From Capniomyces stellatus (taxonomy: Eukaryota > Kickxellomycota > Harpellomycetes > Harpellales > Legeriomycetaceae), in the NCBI GenBank assembly GCA_001661515.1, contig LUVW01000003.1, positions 625,554 to 689,553 of the forward strand: a stretch of 64,000 nt of DNA, given 5' to 3'. A program made the translations under genes and the position numbers. The notes beneath the pieces were generated by a model that was not told where the DNA came from, searched no databases, and was given only the letters and a program-made list of their open reading frames with translations. Shown one piece after another: positions 47,680 to 59,489 of the stretch. The number at the start of each line of letters is the position of its first letter. Positions within the stretch are counted from its first letter, which is position 1.

Positions 47680-50580
47680 TCAGTCAAACTTGTAGTTTCT
47701 AGAAAACCCGTTGAATATATCGTTACAAGGAACCCGCGCATTGATCCTTGAACATAACAAGTAGGCTCCTGACAGTTTTCTATGCAAAGAGTAGGTTTCA
47801 TCTGGAGGCGGAGTCAGTCTCTCATTCAGCATTATAGGAATGTTTGACTTTACGTTTGAGGTGATATCCTGAACGCCAAAGTCATACAGCCCAGGCGTTC
47901 TAAACGGCTTCCCTAAAGTCATAACCGAGTCCACATGGGCCTGTTTCATGTTCTAATATATTTTTTTTCCAAACAAAATAGTAATTGTATGTTATAATGT
48001 TGAGGAAAGCATCACAAACAAGCACAGTAAACAACAATAATATTAAAGAAATTACAATCAACCACCCCCCCGCCAATAAAATAACAATATTGTTATGGAC
48101 TGACCTCGGATTCAAATCCAGTCAAAAAGCCTAAGGCTTTGGACCAATGTATACAGGCGTCTCTATCAGCATCAACAGAAGCCTTGAGAACTTTCATGTA
48201 CGAATCAAGGAATTTCTTGTCAAAACCACGAGCAGCACCAAAGTCGATCAAACCAATCTAATACAATTGTAATATCCAAGCAAAAAGTGACGTTAAAAGG
48301 TAAAACGGGTTGCAAAATATAGAAAAGAAATATAGCTAGAGGATTTATTTTTACCTTATTGTTTGCTCTGTCATAAAGAAAGTTGGACCAATTTGGGTCA
48401 GTCTGCATAAAATTAAATTCAAACAGCTCCTGCAGACATAGTTGCATTATAATTGTGCCAACCTATATTTTACAAACATAAATATTAATATTTTGAACAA
48501 GACAACTTTGGTCGGTACTGTATGATAAGTGTACTGAATGTATGTGTATGCGTAGCCATAGTCATTCTTTTAGGTAGCCGGCTAAGCAAGGCATAATTAC
48601 CCAATCACGAGTCTTCTGGTCAAACTTTGTAACGTTGGAAATATTCTCGCCCTGAATAAACTCTGACGTGATCATCATTGAGCTAGATAGCTCACTGACA
48701 ACTTTTGGACATACAAAGACCTTGCTTTCTGATAGCAGTTCCCCAAACTTTTTTGTGCAGTCCGCTTCTCTCAAATAATCACACTCCCACCCAAGCTCAC
48801 GACGAGCTACCTTGATCGTGTTATCCAAGTACATGCCTTTGGGTAGTAGTTTTGACATTACCAGCAGCGATTGGATGTTGGAGAGATCAGAGTCGATTGA
48901 CTTGGCAACTCCTGGGTATTGAACTTTAACCACGACATCAGAAAAACCATATTTCCTTGCAAGGTCTTCTGGTAGCGTGGCTTTGTGAACCTGTCCTATC
49001 GAGGCGGCAGCAAACGGTATCGCCTCAAAAGACGCAAACTTGGTCATCCAATCAAGCCCAAGCTGTTCCTCCATTACTCCATCAAGCTGATGTCTTGGCA
49101 TGTAATCAGCTGCATTTTGAACTCTAGATAGGATGTAGTCGATCTTTTGTGTGATTTCAGACGAGTCTACGTTCACATATTTCATCAAGTTGTCATTTAG
49201 ATCGAATAAAAATCATTAGCAAAGTTAAGCCAATGCAGAAGCTTCCTATCCATACTGTTATTGACCAAGACAGGAATATAACGCTTGTAATGTTGCTGGA
49301 AACACGGTACCTTGAATACTGATCATTTGGCCAAGCTTTAAAGCCGCACCGCGCATTTTTGTAAATTTAGCAACCAGTCGTTCAACATTAGCCTCGCTCA
49401 AAAACACAGACGACCCATTGCCTTCTGACTTTCCTACCCATCTCCTCATGGTTTCACCAACAGCGCCAACCCCCAAGCCAGCCGCTAAAGCTACATCAAC
49501 AAATTAGCCCAGTATCAATTGTACTAGATTAGGATTAGATATATAGCGGACAATAGTACAAGCTATCTTTACTGTATATCTAGACAAGTAGGCACGAGTA
49601 AAGGGACTTACCGCCATAGTGATAGATTCGACTAGTTCTTGATGAAGGAATGTACGACTCTTTCAATTTTACCTGCTGCGGTTTGGTCTAAATCCATAAC
49701 TTTGTGTTAGTATCACCTCTTTACCGACTGATTTGGTTTATCAAACAAACTGCAGGCCAAGATATAATAAAGCAATATTTTTAAATTCCGCATTAAACCA
49801 TAAAAACTCACTTCAACAATGACTGAGTCATCAATTTTGCCGACTTTACTATCGTTACTCAACAAAATAGTGTCGAATTTTCCGGCTTCAGGAACCTCGC
49901 CCCTATTTTTTTCTGCAGTAGCGGACTTTGTAGTTTCGTTATTGTTGTTTAGCAATACCGTGCTATTTGGCTTCTTGATCTCAATCGCTATTTCACGTAT
50001 ATTGCTGGTTGTCGTTTTAGAATTTAAATAGTCACTGTCTACTGCTGGGTTGTTGACGGTATTCGATGCGTTGTAAATCTCTGTTTTTATCAGTGAAATA
50101 TTTTGTACGTTTATTGTCTTGTCTCGATCAGCTCGATCGATTCTATTTTCCTAAAGCAAGTAAAGTTCATAGCAAAAGTTTATAGTCTCAAAGGCTTTAG
50201 ATTGTAAAATTGGAACAATAAATAAAAACAACAACAGAGGAATAAAACGTTGAACTGTAACGAATAAGGTATTCCATACAATTTCGCGTGATTTAAATCA
50301 TACAAAAATAAAATACCTTATCAGTTTCCAAACTCACAGATTGCTGCTGATTTGTCGCGCCACTTTCACGTGTATTTGGTCTATGTGTTTGATTCGTGTC
50401 ATTATCGTTATATTTGTTGGATCTTGGGGGCTTTTTTTCATTAAGCTTGGAATTTAGTGCAGGATAGATTATGCTGCTAGTCAGACAATGATTTAGTGCA
50501 TTCTTTCCTGCCAATTTATACGCCAATTTTGATGTGTCTATTGCAGCTTTTAAAGTCAGCAGCAGTGATGCATTCAGCAT
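47680..50580 (-). CDS. COQ8: COQ8/ADCK3-type atypical kinase, coenzyme Q biosynthesis
   Basis: Eight exons on the minus strand: 50317-50580, 49812-50150, 49612-49687, 49311-49490, 48601-49166, 48355-48462, 48105-48257, 47680-47952; all GT-AG, phases 0,0,1,1,0,0,0. The product is 652 residues. Residues 1-200 are a divergent, poorly ordered N-terminus that should include the mitochondrial targeting sequence. Family marks are [16 protein letters not shown], the KxGQ motif (KLGQ, 278-281), the Ala-rich loop [11 protein letters not shown] (339-349), VVVKVQYPG, the conserved [13 protein letters not shown], and the DFG-like [10 protein letters not shown] (Asp about 516). Coq8 sits on the matrix side of the inner membrane and is an ATPase that supports the CoQ-synthesis complex. 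Exon 5 starts at a GTAG acceptor that gives the exact family spacing. Confidence 0.93.
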
Positions 50581-51127
50581 TTTCTATGCAATTTGACAAG
50601 CTAGAGCTTTTATAATTACTGTTTGTTCAAAATGGAGCGAAAGCGGGACTAACGAAGTTTGTTCAAATAGCTGATTTACTTCGAATCCAACAATCCAAAT
50701 CTTTTGGTCAAAAGTCTAAAAAAAGTTTATATTTCGATAATCATTGGCAAAAACCTAAAATTACACTATAAATTATTTAAACATGAAATAGCACATCAAA
50801 GTGATTTTTTGAATGGTAACATAGTCGACAGGTCATGATCAAGTTTGTTTAAATGGTAAAGTTACATCAAATATATTGGTTAATGAAGACAGAGATTTGT
50901 AAATTAATAATTATAAGCGAGTACATTGATGCTAGAAAAATATATATCAGGATAATTTAGTTTCTGAGTATCTATTCAAAACAAGACAAGTAAACAACGC
51001 GGCTAGTAACCAGTTGGATAAACAGATACTTGTAAACTACAATTATATCCAATACCACAACACCACAACTGGTTCAGGTTCAGGTTCAGGTTCAGGTTCA
51101 GGTTCAGGTTCAGGTTCAGTATCAGGT
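50581..51127. other. spacer between COQ8 start and P450 stop
   Basis: Holds the COQ8 promoter side and the P450 3' UTR. From 50968 on, the sequence is duplicated at 63134. Includes the TTCAGG hexamer array 51069-51120. Confidence 0.6.
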
Positions 51128-51792
51128 TCAGGCTTGCTCTGCAAAGTTATGTTTGCAGAATACAACATTGCAGTCCTTTTCAGGGCTGATTGGGTTGCGG
51201 GTGATGTACACAGCGTCGCTCAGGAACTGTGGCTGGTTTGTTGCTGGATCAATTCTGGATGGATTGTAGAACGAGTCTTTGGGCAGCTTCAGGTCGTATT
51301 CCCTCAGAAGGTTCGGAATCACCGTGTAAATCTCAGTCCACGCCAAGCTATAGCAAACAGCAGTTGTAGGCCAGATTAGTTGATGGTGTTAATCAGTGCA
51401 GATACTATTTAAATGGCGTGATGTATAAACAACACCGGTATATACATAAACCAATACAAACAAACGCCCACAAGCCAATACACACAAGCAATACACACAA
51501 GCAATACAAACAAGCAATACAAACAAGCACACATATTCAAACAAACACCGACAAACAAACACCAACAAACAAACACAAACACAAACACAAACTAACACTA
51601 ACACTAACAAATCAATGTACTCTGACTTACTTTCTGCCAACACAGATTCTGACGCCGTGTGAAAACGGCAAAACATGCTTCTTCATCTCATCGCCGTCTG
51701 GTCCCATAAACCTGTCGGGGTTGTACTTTTCAGGCTGGTCCCAAACCTTCTTGTCGTAGTGCACACCCTCCAAAAATATATTCATGATGGTG
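50968..51792. repeat. copy 1 of a recent segmental duplication (P450 3' region)
   Basis: 50968-51792 matches 63134-64000, apart from 42 extra bases in the hexamer array of copy 2 and one substitution noted in coding sequence (51668 G, 63876 A). The match begins abruptly at GTATCTATTCAAAACAAG and runs off the window in copy 2, so its full length is unknown. Confidence 0.92.
51069..51120. repeat. TTCAGG hexamer array
   Basis: About eight GGTTCA units lie just downstream of the P450 stop codon (3' UTR on the minus strand). The copy at 63237 is longer and interrupted. Confidence 0.9.
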
Positions 51793-53358
51793 TCCTTTGG
51801 AATGAAGTGGTCGGACAGCTGGATTCCTTCATCGGAGCTGTCTCTGGGGAACGAGCCGCCAACCACGGTTTTCAGCCTCATGGTTTCGTAGACAGTGGCG
51901 GTAAAGTAGTGGAGTTTGTTGCGGGCTTCGCTGGTTCTTATGAGCTTGGATCTGTCTGGGAACACGGACCGGACTTCATCGACAACTTTTTTGTAGACAT
52001 CTGGGAACAGGGTGTAAAGGTGGATCAGCCAGGTCATGGTGATGCTGGTTGTGTCTGTTCCCGCAACCATCATAATTGTCATCTCTGTGAGCAAATCCTT
52101 GTTGCTTAGCCTGTTCCCGGATTTAAAATCAGTCGAGTTAATGTAAATTTGCAATATATCTGGCTTTTGGTTCTCTGCACCATTGATCTCAATTGATTTT
52201 TGTCTTTCCACAATTGATGACTTGGCATAATTCAATATTTCACCCGTTTGACCAAAAAATAGTTTCATCAGAATTGGCAGCTTGCTTAGAATTGGAAATT
52301 TCGATTTCTAAAATATATAACAATATTTCTATAACTATATTACAAAAATAATACTTGTAAAAATTATGGTATATGCAATAACAAGGCTTTGAAGCGATCA
52401 AAAAAAGGATTACTTACAACAGTTGCCAGGTAGGAGCTCGTAACCATCCAACGAATAATAGGATGTCCGTCGTTTTTAACAGCATCAAATGTTTTCCCAT
52501 ACGCCATGTTTCCTATAACATCAGCTGTTATGTTCTGAAACGCGTTGTAATAGTTAAATTGACCACTCCCATTGTTATTTGAAAGCATACCCTCAAGCTT
52601 TTTGTTTAGTGCGATATACCCATCATTTAAAACCTGATCCTCAAGTTTGCCCAAGTTGGTAAAGGTAAATGCAGGTCCAACTTGACGTCTCTGTTGTATT
52701 TACATTATATTGTTGTTATAAGCGAGTAATCCCAATAAATTTGAACCAAGTATACACTTTCTAAAAATAGCCAGAATAGTTACCCTCATCCGGTTGTATT
52801 CCTCGTCAGTGGTGGAGAATACGTTGGGCTGAACTGCTGCCATTTTTTCGTACTCTTTGGACTTTGGGTATCTATATGTTGACAATATTTTCTTGGCATC
52901 TTTTGTGTCTGCAATGGAAACCATATTTGGCCCTATTAATAGCATTTGTATTAGTTTATGCTGTGGGTCAACTTATTTCTTAATTTTTAATGTAAGTTTA
53001 ATATATATTTTTTCTTTTTAATAAGTCGACCTTCCTACCAATTCTGGTTGTGGATCCGTACTTGCTATGCATCTCGTTTAAAAAGCCAAACACTGTGCCT
53101 TGTAACTGAGAAATGGTAAAAGGCAGAGAGGTAAATTTAGCCCACCATGGACCTGGGATATTTTTTAACGAGTCGCATATGACTAGTCTCAAAATCTAAA
53201 TGTACGATGTTTGTTGCAATTGTTATAGTTTAGTTTATTTAATCGAGGCTCGGATGAAATAAGAGTAGTTGAGTTTGGTAGGTTACCTTCGCAGCCGAGT
53301 AAATACATATAGCGCCGATTACCAGCTTTGTGTTAATAACCTTTAGCACTTTATCCAT
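51128..53358 (-). CDS. cytochrome P450 monooxygenase
   Basis: Six exons on the minus strand: 53287-53358, 53039-53195, 52784-52932, 52418-52690, 51631-52307, 51128-51347; GT-AG introns, phases 0,1,0,0,2. The product is 515 residues, a normal P450 length. An N-terminal membrane anchor (LVIGAICIYSAAK) and a Pro-rich hinge (NIPGPWWAKF) place it on the ER membrane. Further marks are the I-helix AGTDTTS (299-305), the K-helix ETMR (358-361), the PERF-like NPDRFMG, and the heme loop [13 protein letters not shown] with Cys about 439. All catalytic marks are present, so it should be active. The substrate and CYP family cannot be told by eye. The intron before the last exon carries AAGCAATACA-type repeats. 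Confidence 0.94.
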
Positions 53359-54397
53359 TTCCGTTGATTTATCGACAAGTTTGATAACGTGCTAATTGAC
53401 TGTGCTGTTGTATTTAGCAACTCTGTTGTTATATAGGTTTATGTATATGTGTATATTTTATATTTGTAAAAGGCGATAGTTGTCGATAGCTAAATTTCTA
53501 GTTTGTTTAAAAATGTTGCAACTATATATATATATATTTACTACATAAAAGAAAGCCGGCATCCTGGAATGCGAATTTTAAGGTAAAGTGCTTTTTTAAC
53601 TGATTGGGCTTTGTGGTTACATCATCAGTTTTGGTAGCAATCATGGTATTGTGCTGTGTTCCCCTGATGTGCTATAATTACTGCGTTCACAGAACCAACC
53701 CAATGTTCAACAATCAGAAAGAGTAGGTAAATTCTAATTGATGTTTTGAGCGATTGTTGTGATTGTTGATGCGTTTGTGACCATTTAACCGTTGCAATGA
53801 AGAATGCAACTTACCACTACCAGGGTTTATTAATCAATGCTGACAAGCAGTGATCAACCCAAATCTAGCATATTATTCAGGGTACCACAGTTTCAGTTAT
53901 TTTCAAAAACTGAGAATAAATCTCGCCTTTACAAAAACACAAAAGACAAATTATATTTCACGCAAATAGGCATGGCAAATTCTACCTGGAAACATCCAGA
54001 AAATGTGAGATAAAGAGAAGGAAGGTAAAAAAAAAATTCACGAAAAAAGGGTTGGTTTTATGGAAAGTTTTGTGGACAAAAGTGCGCCAATTTAATTTGC
54101 CTTTGCTTCAAATAATCGGGAATCAATTATAGTGAAAAAAAAAATTTGGAAATCTTCTGTAATGTTTTATAAAAATCGAAAGGTGTTCAAGTTGATACGA
54201 TATTGCTTTGATCCATATTGTTGCCGATTAAAGTAAACAGTTTGTCAGAGTAGTGGCAAAAATAGACGATTTTGTAGGAGAGATCAGAAAAGGAAATTAG
54301 AGGGAGAAAAAGGGGAGGAAAAAAAAAGTAGATTGAATCAAGATTTTTCAAAGAAATAAAAATTGAATGAAAAAGGAAGAGAAAAAGAGCTAGGCTT
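53359..54397. other. 1-kb gene-free divergent promoter region
   Basis: The P450 and the histone methyltransferase are transcribed away from each other from here. AT-rich; a TA run at 53525-53539. No gene. Confidence 0.6.
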
Positions 54398-57230
54398 ATG
54401 GAAATTGATCACAAAACAAAACATAAAAATGTTTGTAAGAAAAGTAATGGGATGGAGAAAAAAGAGTCTAAAAAGCATAAGCGAAAAGATAAGCACCAGA
54501 AAAGGAAGCGAATCGAGTTTCAATCGGGGTTGAGCTTGGCGGAAGGAATTGTGATAATTGACTGCGAAACAAATGAGGCATACAGGAGTTCCAAATTAAA
54601 ACATAAACGGAATGGGAAAGCGAATGGGAAAGCTTCAGGCGTGAAAGCAGGAAGTAGTGTGGTAACAAGCGAATATGATACAGTAGAAATCAGTCTTGTA
54701 AACTCACAGGAAGTTGAAAGATCAGAAATGTTGGCAAATTCGAAAGAATTGGTTCAAGAAAGTAGCGTAAAAGAAGAGCAGAATGAAAAGTTGCAAATAG
54801 ACAAGAAAACAGCAGTGGAGGAGAGACCAGAGAAAGGTAGTTTTGCAGAGTATTCAATAACTGCGGGCTAAAATGCTTTTCGAAAAAAAGAATTGCACAA
54901 ACAAAGTGTTAAAAAAAAGAAAGTAGCAATTCTAAACTTTTAATTTAAATGTGTGATGCAATATTAGAGATGGATAGTGTCGAAAGCGGAGATCAAAGAT
55001 CGCAAGTGAAGATAGAATTGATTGATTTAATAGAAGAAGGATCGGAATTAGAAACTAGAGATAAGGTGGGCAACTTATTTTGGTGGTGTTTAGGTGAATG
55101 TTGGAAGAGTAGGGGGTTGTAATTTTAAGCTTGATGCTAATTATGTTCATATTTAAATAAAATAGACTAAAGAACTGGTGGAAGAAGATTTGATAAAGAA
55201 GGTAAGAAGAAAAAAAGTAGTGATAGAAAGTGAGCATGGAGGGCTGGTGAATAGTTTCAATAGGAAAGAAAAAGAAAAAGCGACTAAACCTTTGATAATT
55301 AAACAAATGAAATAATGTGTAGGATGATTTTTTAGAGGAAATACGGATACAGACTATAGAAAAAGATGAAACAGGGCCAGTTGAAGAGTCAGAGGAGAAA
55401 GAATGCGAGCAGAAAGTTGAAGGGCAGGAAAAAGCGGTATGCGAAAAAGTGGTGGCAGTGGCTGAAAGTGATAAAGTGAATACGAAGGCAGATGCAGGCA
55501 CAGAGGCCAAGTATACAGCGGCAGAAACTTCGAATGTTTATAGTAACGAGGGGGCGGTAAAGAGAATTGAAGAGAAAAGAATAGATTTAAACGGAATTTT
55601 AGGAAATTCTAGTTTATTGTCACTGTGCAGCAGAGTTCTAGTTGAGTATAAAAACAGAGGGAAGGTGGATAGAAGTAGGAGGGAAAACCTTAAAGGCAGG
55701 ATTGGCGGAGACACTAGGCATAGTGGGATTTTAGATGGTGGTGAGAGGGACAAAAGCGGAATGCTAAAGTATGGGGATCGTGGTGGCAGTTACGATAGTG
55801 ACAAGGGGGGTGGCGAGACGAAGCTCGGAGGTGGGGAGTATGGCGGAGAAAGCAACGCAGTGGGGGCAGATGAGAGGATGGCAATATTGGAGGTGTATAA
55901 AAAGCACTTGAGCAAAAGGGTGGGTGGTTTGGACAGGGAGAAAATGAGGGCAGAGCGGAATTTGGGGGTTATTGGGGCAGGAAGTTTGGGTAAATCAAGA
56001 GCGATAAATGGGAATTGGGATGTAGGTAGAGGGGCAGGGGGATCAGTAGAGTCGATAGCAAGGGTTTTGGGGTCGATTCCGCGGTCATTGACGCCATTAG
56101 TTTCAGAAAACATCAAGCTGTTCCAGAAGCTGGTTGAGGGGATCTGGGGACCGCCAATAACGATAGTCAACACAATTGATGATGTTCACCCGCCTGTAGA
56201 TTTCAAGTTTATAAACGAGTCTATTTACTCTCGAGACGTGCCAAGGCCTCACCATTATGATGTGGTTTCGTGCGGGTGTGAAGTTGATGGGAATGATTCG
56301 TGCTTGAGCAGTTTGGGGAGAAAGCACAGGGCTGAAAACAGCAGTGGGGCGTTGGTAAAGCTTGAGGGTGCAGGGTCGCCATTGGTTGGGGGGTACATGA
56401 AGCGGTTTCTGGAGGGCTTGAGTGAGGAAGAGATTTTAGATAAACTGTACCGAGTGTGCAGTCCGTTTGCGTCGTTGGGTATTGACGTCAAGAGCAGGTG
56501 CTCGCATCTCTGTGACACAGGCAATCCATACAACAGCAACGGGCTCTTGGTTCTGCCTGAAACAAGCGCCATCTACGAGTGCAACTGGATGTGCCAGTGT
56601 GGTCCGTTTTGTTTTAACAGAGTCATTCAAAGAGGCTCAACAGCCAGTCTTCAGATATTCAGAACCAGGAACAAGGGCTGGGGTGTTAGAACGCTGCAGC
56701 TCTTGCAGAAGGGCCAGTTTGTAGCCGAGTATATTGGCGAGGTGATAACGAGCAAAGAGGCTGATCGCCGCGGTATTTTGAACGATAAACTGGGAACCAC
56801 GTACCTGTTTGACCTGGACTATGAAACCCCGCCTGATAAAGACCCAGACTTTGCCATTGACGCCGAAAAGTACGGAAATATCACCCACTTTCTCAACCAC
56901 TCTTGCTCACCAAACCTTGTCATCAGAACTGCATACATCAACCACTGGGACAAAAGACACCACCATCTTGCCTACTTTACCAACTCAAGAATTGCTGCTG
57001 GAACCGAACTGACTTTTGACTACAACCCCACCCCCATTGGCTTTGAGGACTCTCTTGATTTTGAACACTCTAGCCAAAAACTTTTTAGATCTTCCAATCG
57101 GTCAATTAAACACACTCCTGTAAATAACACCTCTCTTGACCTATCCTCAGCCCCGACCCCCTCTTTTCCTCATAAGGGCTACAAGTGCCACTGTGGCGCG
57201 CCCAATTGCAGAGGGTTTGTTTTTGTTTAA
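54398..57230 (+). CDS. SUV39/Clr4-type histone H3K9 methyltransferase
   Basis: Proposed exons 54398-54836, 54968-55065 and 55323-57230; phases 1 and 0, product 814 residues. Residues 1-430 are charged and disordered (Lys-rich start, then Glu-rich, then Gly-rich). The conserved part starts at WGPPITIVNTIDDVHPP, typical of SUV39 proteins. Pre-SET Cys pairs (CGCE, CSHLC, CNWMCQCGPFC) follow, then the SET domain (GWGVRTLQLLQKGQFVAEYI, NHSCSPN at about 704-710, the YNPTP segment), and post-SET CHCGAPNC (about 801-808). Family members methylate H3K9 to build heterochromatin. No chromodomain is visible. A small open stretch at 55167-55201 looks like an exon but would break the phase, so it was left out. 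The most 5' exon may be missing. Confidence 0.88.
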
Positions 57231-57774
57231 ATGTCACTTTTTCTTTCTTTTTCTTTTTCTTTTTCTTTTTCTTTTTCTTTTTCTTTTTTTAGGCTTACGT
57301 TTAATTTCAACAATCAACTCGCCGTACATTGCCCCCACACACACACGTACTGATGCTATGCGATGCTGTGATTGGTTATTCCAAATCTTGTCTATTTTAT
57401 TATTACTTTACTATTCAACAAGAAACAAGGCTTTTGTAAACTTTCAAGTTTTTCAAGCAATGTCGGATAAAACTACAAAGTCTAAAGATAGTAAAGTATT
57501 CCAGAAGAAAGAAAAAAAAATGGGAGAAAAAAAAAAGGTAGTAGCAGTTTGGGTTCAGTTTAGGGAATAAACCTTAAATTTTTTTTTGACGCAGTTTTTT
57601 TCAAATGCCCTTTAATTGAAAGAAAACAAAGAGACGAAATCTGGAACTTGAAAATTGATTCTTGTGTTAATATTTCCAAGATTGATCAATATATGGTCTT
57701 CTCAAGGCAATAAACAGCATTTATCCAACCTAAAAAAAAAAAAACAAGCCACAGAGCCAAGAATAATATTTAAA
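57231..57774. other. spacer with TTTTTC microsatellite
   Basis: Holds TTTTTC units at about 57236-57288, right after the methyltransferase stop. A 144-codon ORF over 57136-57570 overlaps the end of the SET gene and this repeat and is not credible. Confidence 0.6.
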
Positions 57775-59032
57775 ATGACAACAGAGGAAGATAATGTGAG
57801 CGTTGATGAAGGCAGCCAGGAATTCCAACAACAAGAAACCGACATTCCTGTTTTGAATGCAAGTGATGTTTCATAATATATAATTATTTGAATATTACTT
57901 TTAACTTTTTTTCTACACAGTTAGTTGTGTGATATCTTGTGAATTGTACAACTCTAACAATGAAACGTTCCAAGAAGCACGGAAGCATACAGAGCCAGTA
58001 ATATTTATTTCTGTCCTTTTTTTAAAATAATAAAAATAAAAATAGGAAGGAACCGGGTTGCTTCCAGAAGAAGGACGTACCCATGGCCCCCAAACTGGTC
58101 CAAAGGGAGTGCTGGCAGATTATCATTACAGCAAGATAGTTGCTAAACAGAGGGAAGCACAAAGGATCCTTGAGCAAAAGGAATACTTGAAAAACAACTC
58201 TTCAACCAAGGACGAAAAGGAGTTTGATTCCACCATTATACCAAGCAACAAAAAGTACAATACTATTGATTCGGGAAATAAAACCAGTGACAGAAACTCT
58301 AGCGAAGAAGAAGACGAGCTGAAGGGAAACGACTCAAACGACGACGAGGAGCTGGATGAACTCAAAGAGCTTGCGGAAGAGGATGCATTTTTTGACGACT
58401 ACAGAAGAAAAAGACTTGAAGAAGTGAACCGTCTGAACTTGGCGCAAGTGAACTCAATTAAATGTTTCGTAAAATAGCGCGTGCAAACCGAATTGTGTTT
58501 ATATTTATGTTGAGTAAGGGGGTAACCAGTTTGATATATGCGGTTAATAGGAGAGGAGTCGGATGCTTGAAAGAGGTTTCTCCAATCGAATACAACGAAA
58601 TAGTCGATATGAATAGCAACAATAACACATTTGTCGTTGTTTTGCTAGCCTTACATGTAATTATACATACATACATATATATATATATTAATTGGCTTGG
58701 CCACTACTACAAGTTCAACTGTGAAATCTACAAGCTATTCTAACAGCAATGTCTTTTTTTTTTTTTTTTTTGCATATCATATTTAGAATCACGACGTCTC
58801 AATGCGGTTCAGCTCTATACTAGATACAATTGCTGCAAGACACAAGGCTCATAGGTTCTTGCAGGTCGATGCAGAGGAGTGCGACTTTACAGATCCGGAC
58901 GTTTTACCCATTCTTTTGGTTTACCAAAACGGCCAAATCGTTGGAAATCACGTTAAGCCACAGTCACTGCTTGAATCCCCAAAAAAGTTTGACGACGTTA
59001 TGGTTGAAAAGAGATTTTTTTCAAATTTTTGA
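57775..59032 (+). CDS. phosducin-like protein (PhLP1 type)
   Basis: Proposed exons 57775-57862, 57921-57997, 58046-58463, 58559-58656 and 58787-59032, phases 1,0,1,0. The product is 308 residues. Introns 1 and 3 use weak donors (GTGATG and GTTTCG), chosen because they alone keep the family alignment; intron 2 is only 48 bases. PhLP1 marks are TGPKGVLADYHYSKI, FFDDYRRKRLEEV, FGCLKEVSPIEYNEIV and a thioredoxin-like fold with VVVLLALHNHDV and LPILLVYQNGQIVGN. PhLP1 helps the CCT chaperonin fold G-protein beta subunits and assemble beta-gamma in the cytosol. Intron 4 contains an 18-base T run. The C-terminus is short compared with human PDCL and may have one more exon. Confidence 0.75.
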
Positions 59033-59489
59033 TTTTTGGTATCGCGTTTCAACTACATCAAACTGGTGTTTGTGTACTAGTATTCTTAGCAATTGCTGAG
59101 ACTTTTACGTTTCTTTTATTCTTTGCTTCTTTTATTCCAAGCTCCCTTTATTTTAGGCTTTTTTTCACCTTTCTTTTCTTTTACTATACGTTTATTTTCT
59201 TTTCTCCCCCTCTCCCCCTCCCTGTTGATTTCGTCAATTTTGTCAAGCCAATATTAAAAGGTAGTGCAAAAATAATGGTATAATCACAAAACTTGTCTAC
59301 AGAGCATAATCAATATTTATATATTTTTCCAATTCGAAGTTTATTATTAACAAGCGAGTGCATGTTGGATAAATGACTACAATATTTTTCAGCTCGTGTA
59401 CAATTATGATAGCTGAATCCAAAAAAAGGTAGCCGTCTGCATCAGCCAATGTTTATGTCCAAGTTGGTGTAAATAGGCCGTTGTCGTCA
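59033..59489. other. convergent 3' spacer
   Basis: The 3' ends of the phosducin-like and N-methyltransferase genes face each other. Pyrimidine-rich; no gene. Confidence 0.6.

Noticed and set aside
55167..55201. Possible small exon in the methyltransferase gene
   Set aside because: It has splice-like ends, but including it leaves phase 2 against a phase-0 acceptor; skipping it keeps the frame.
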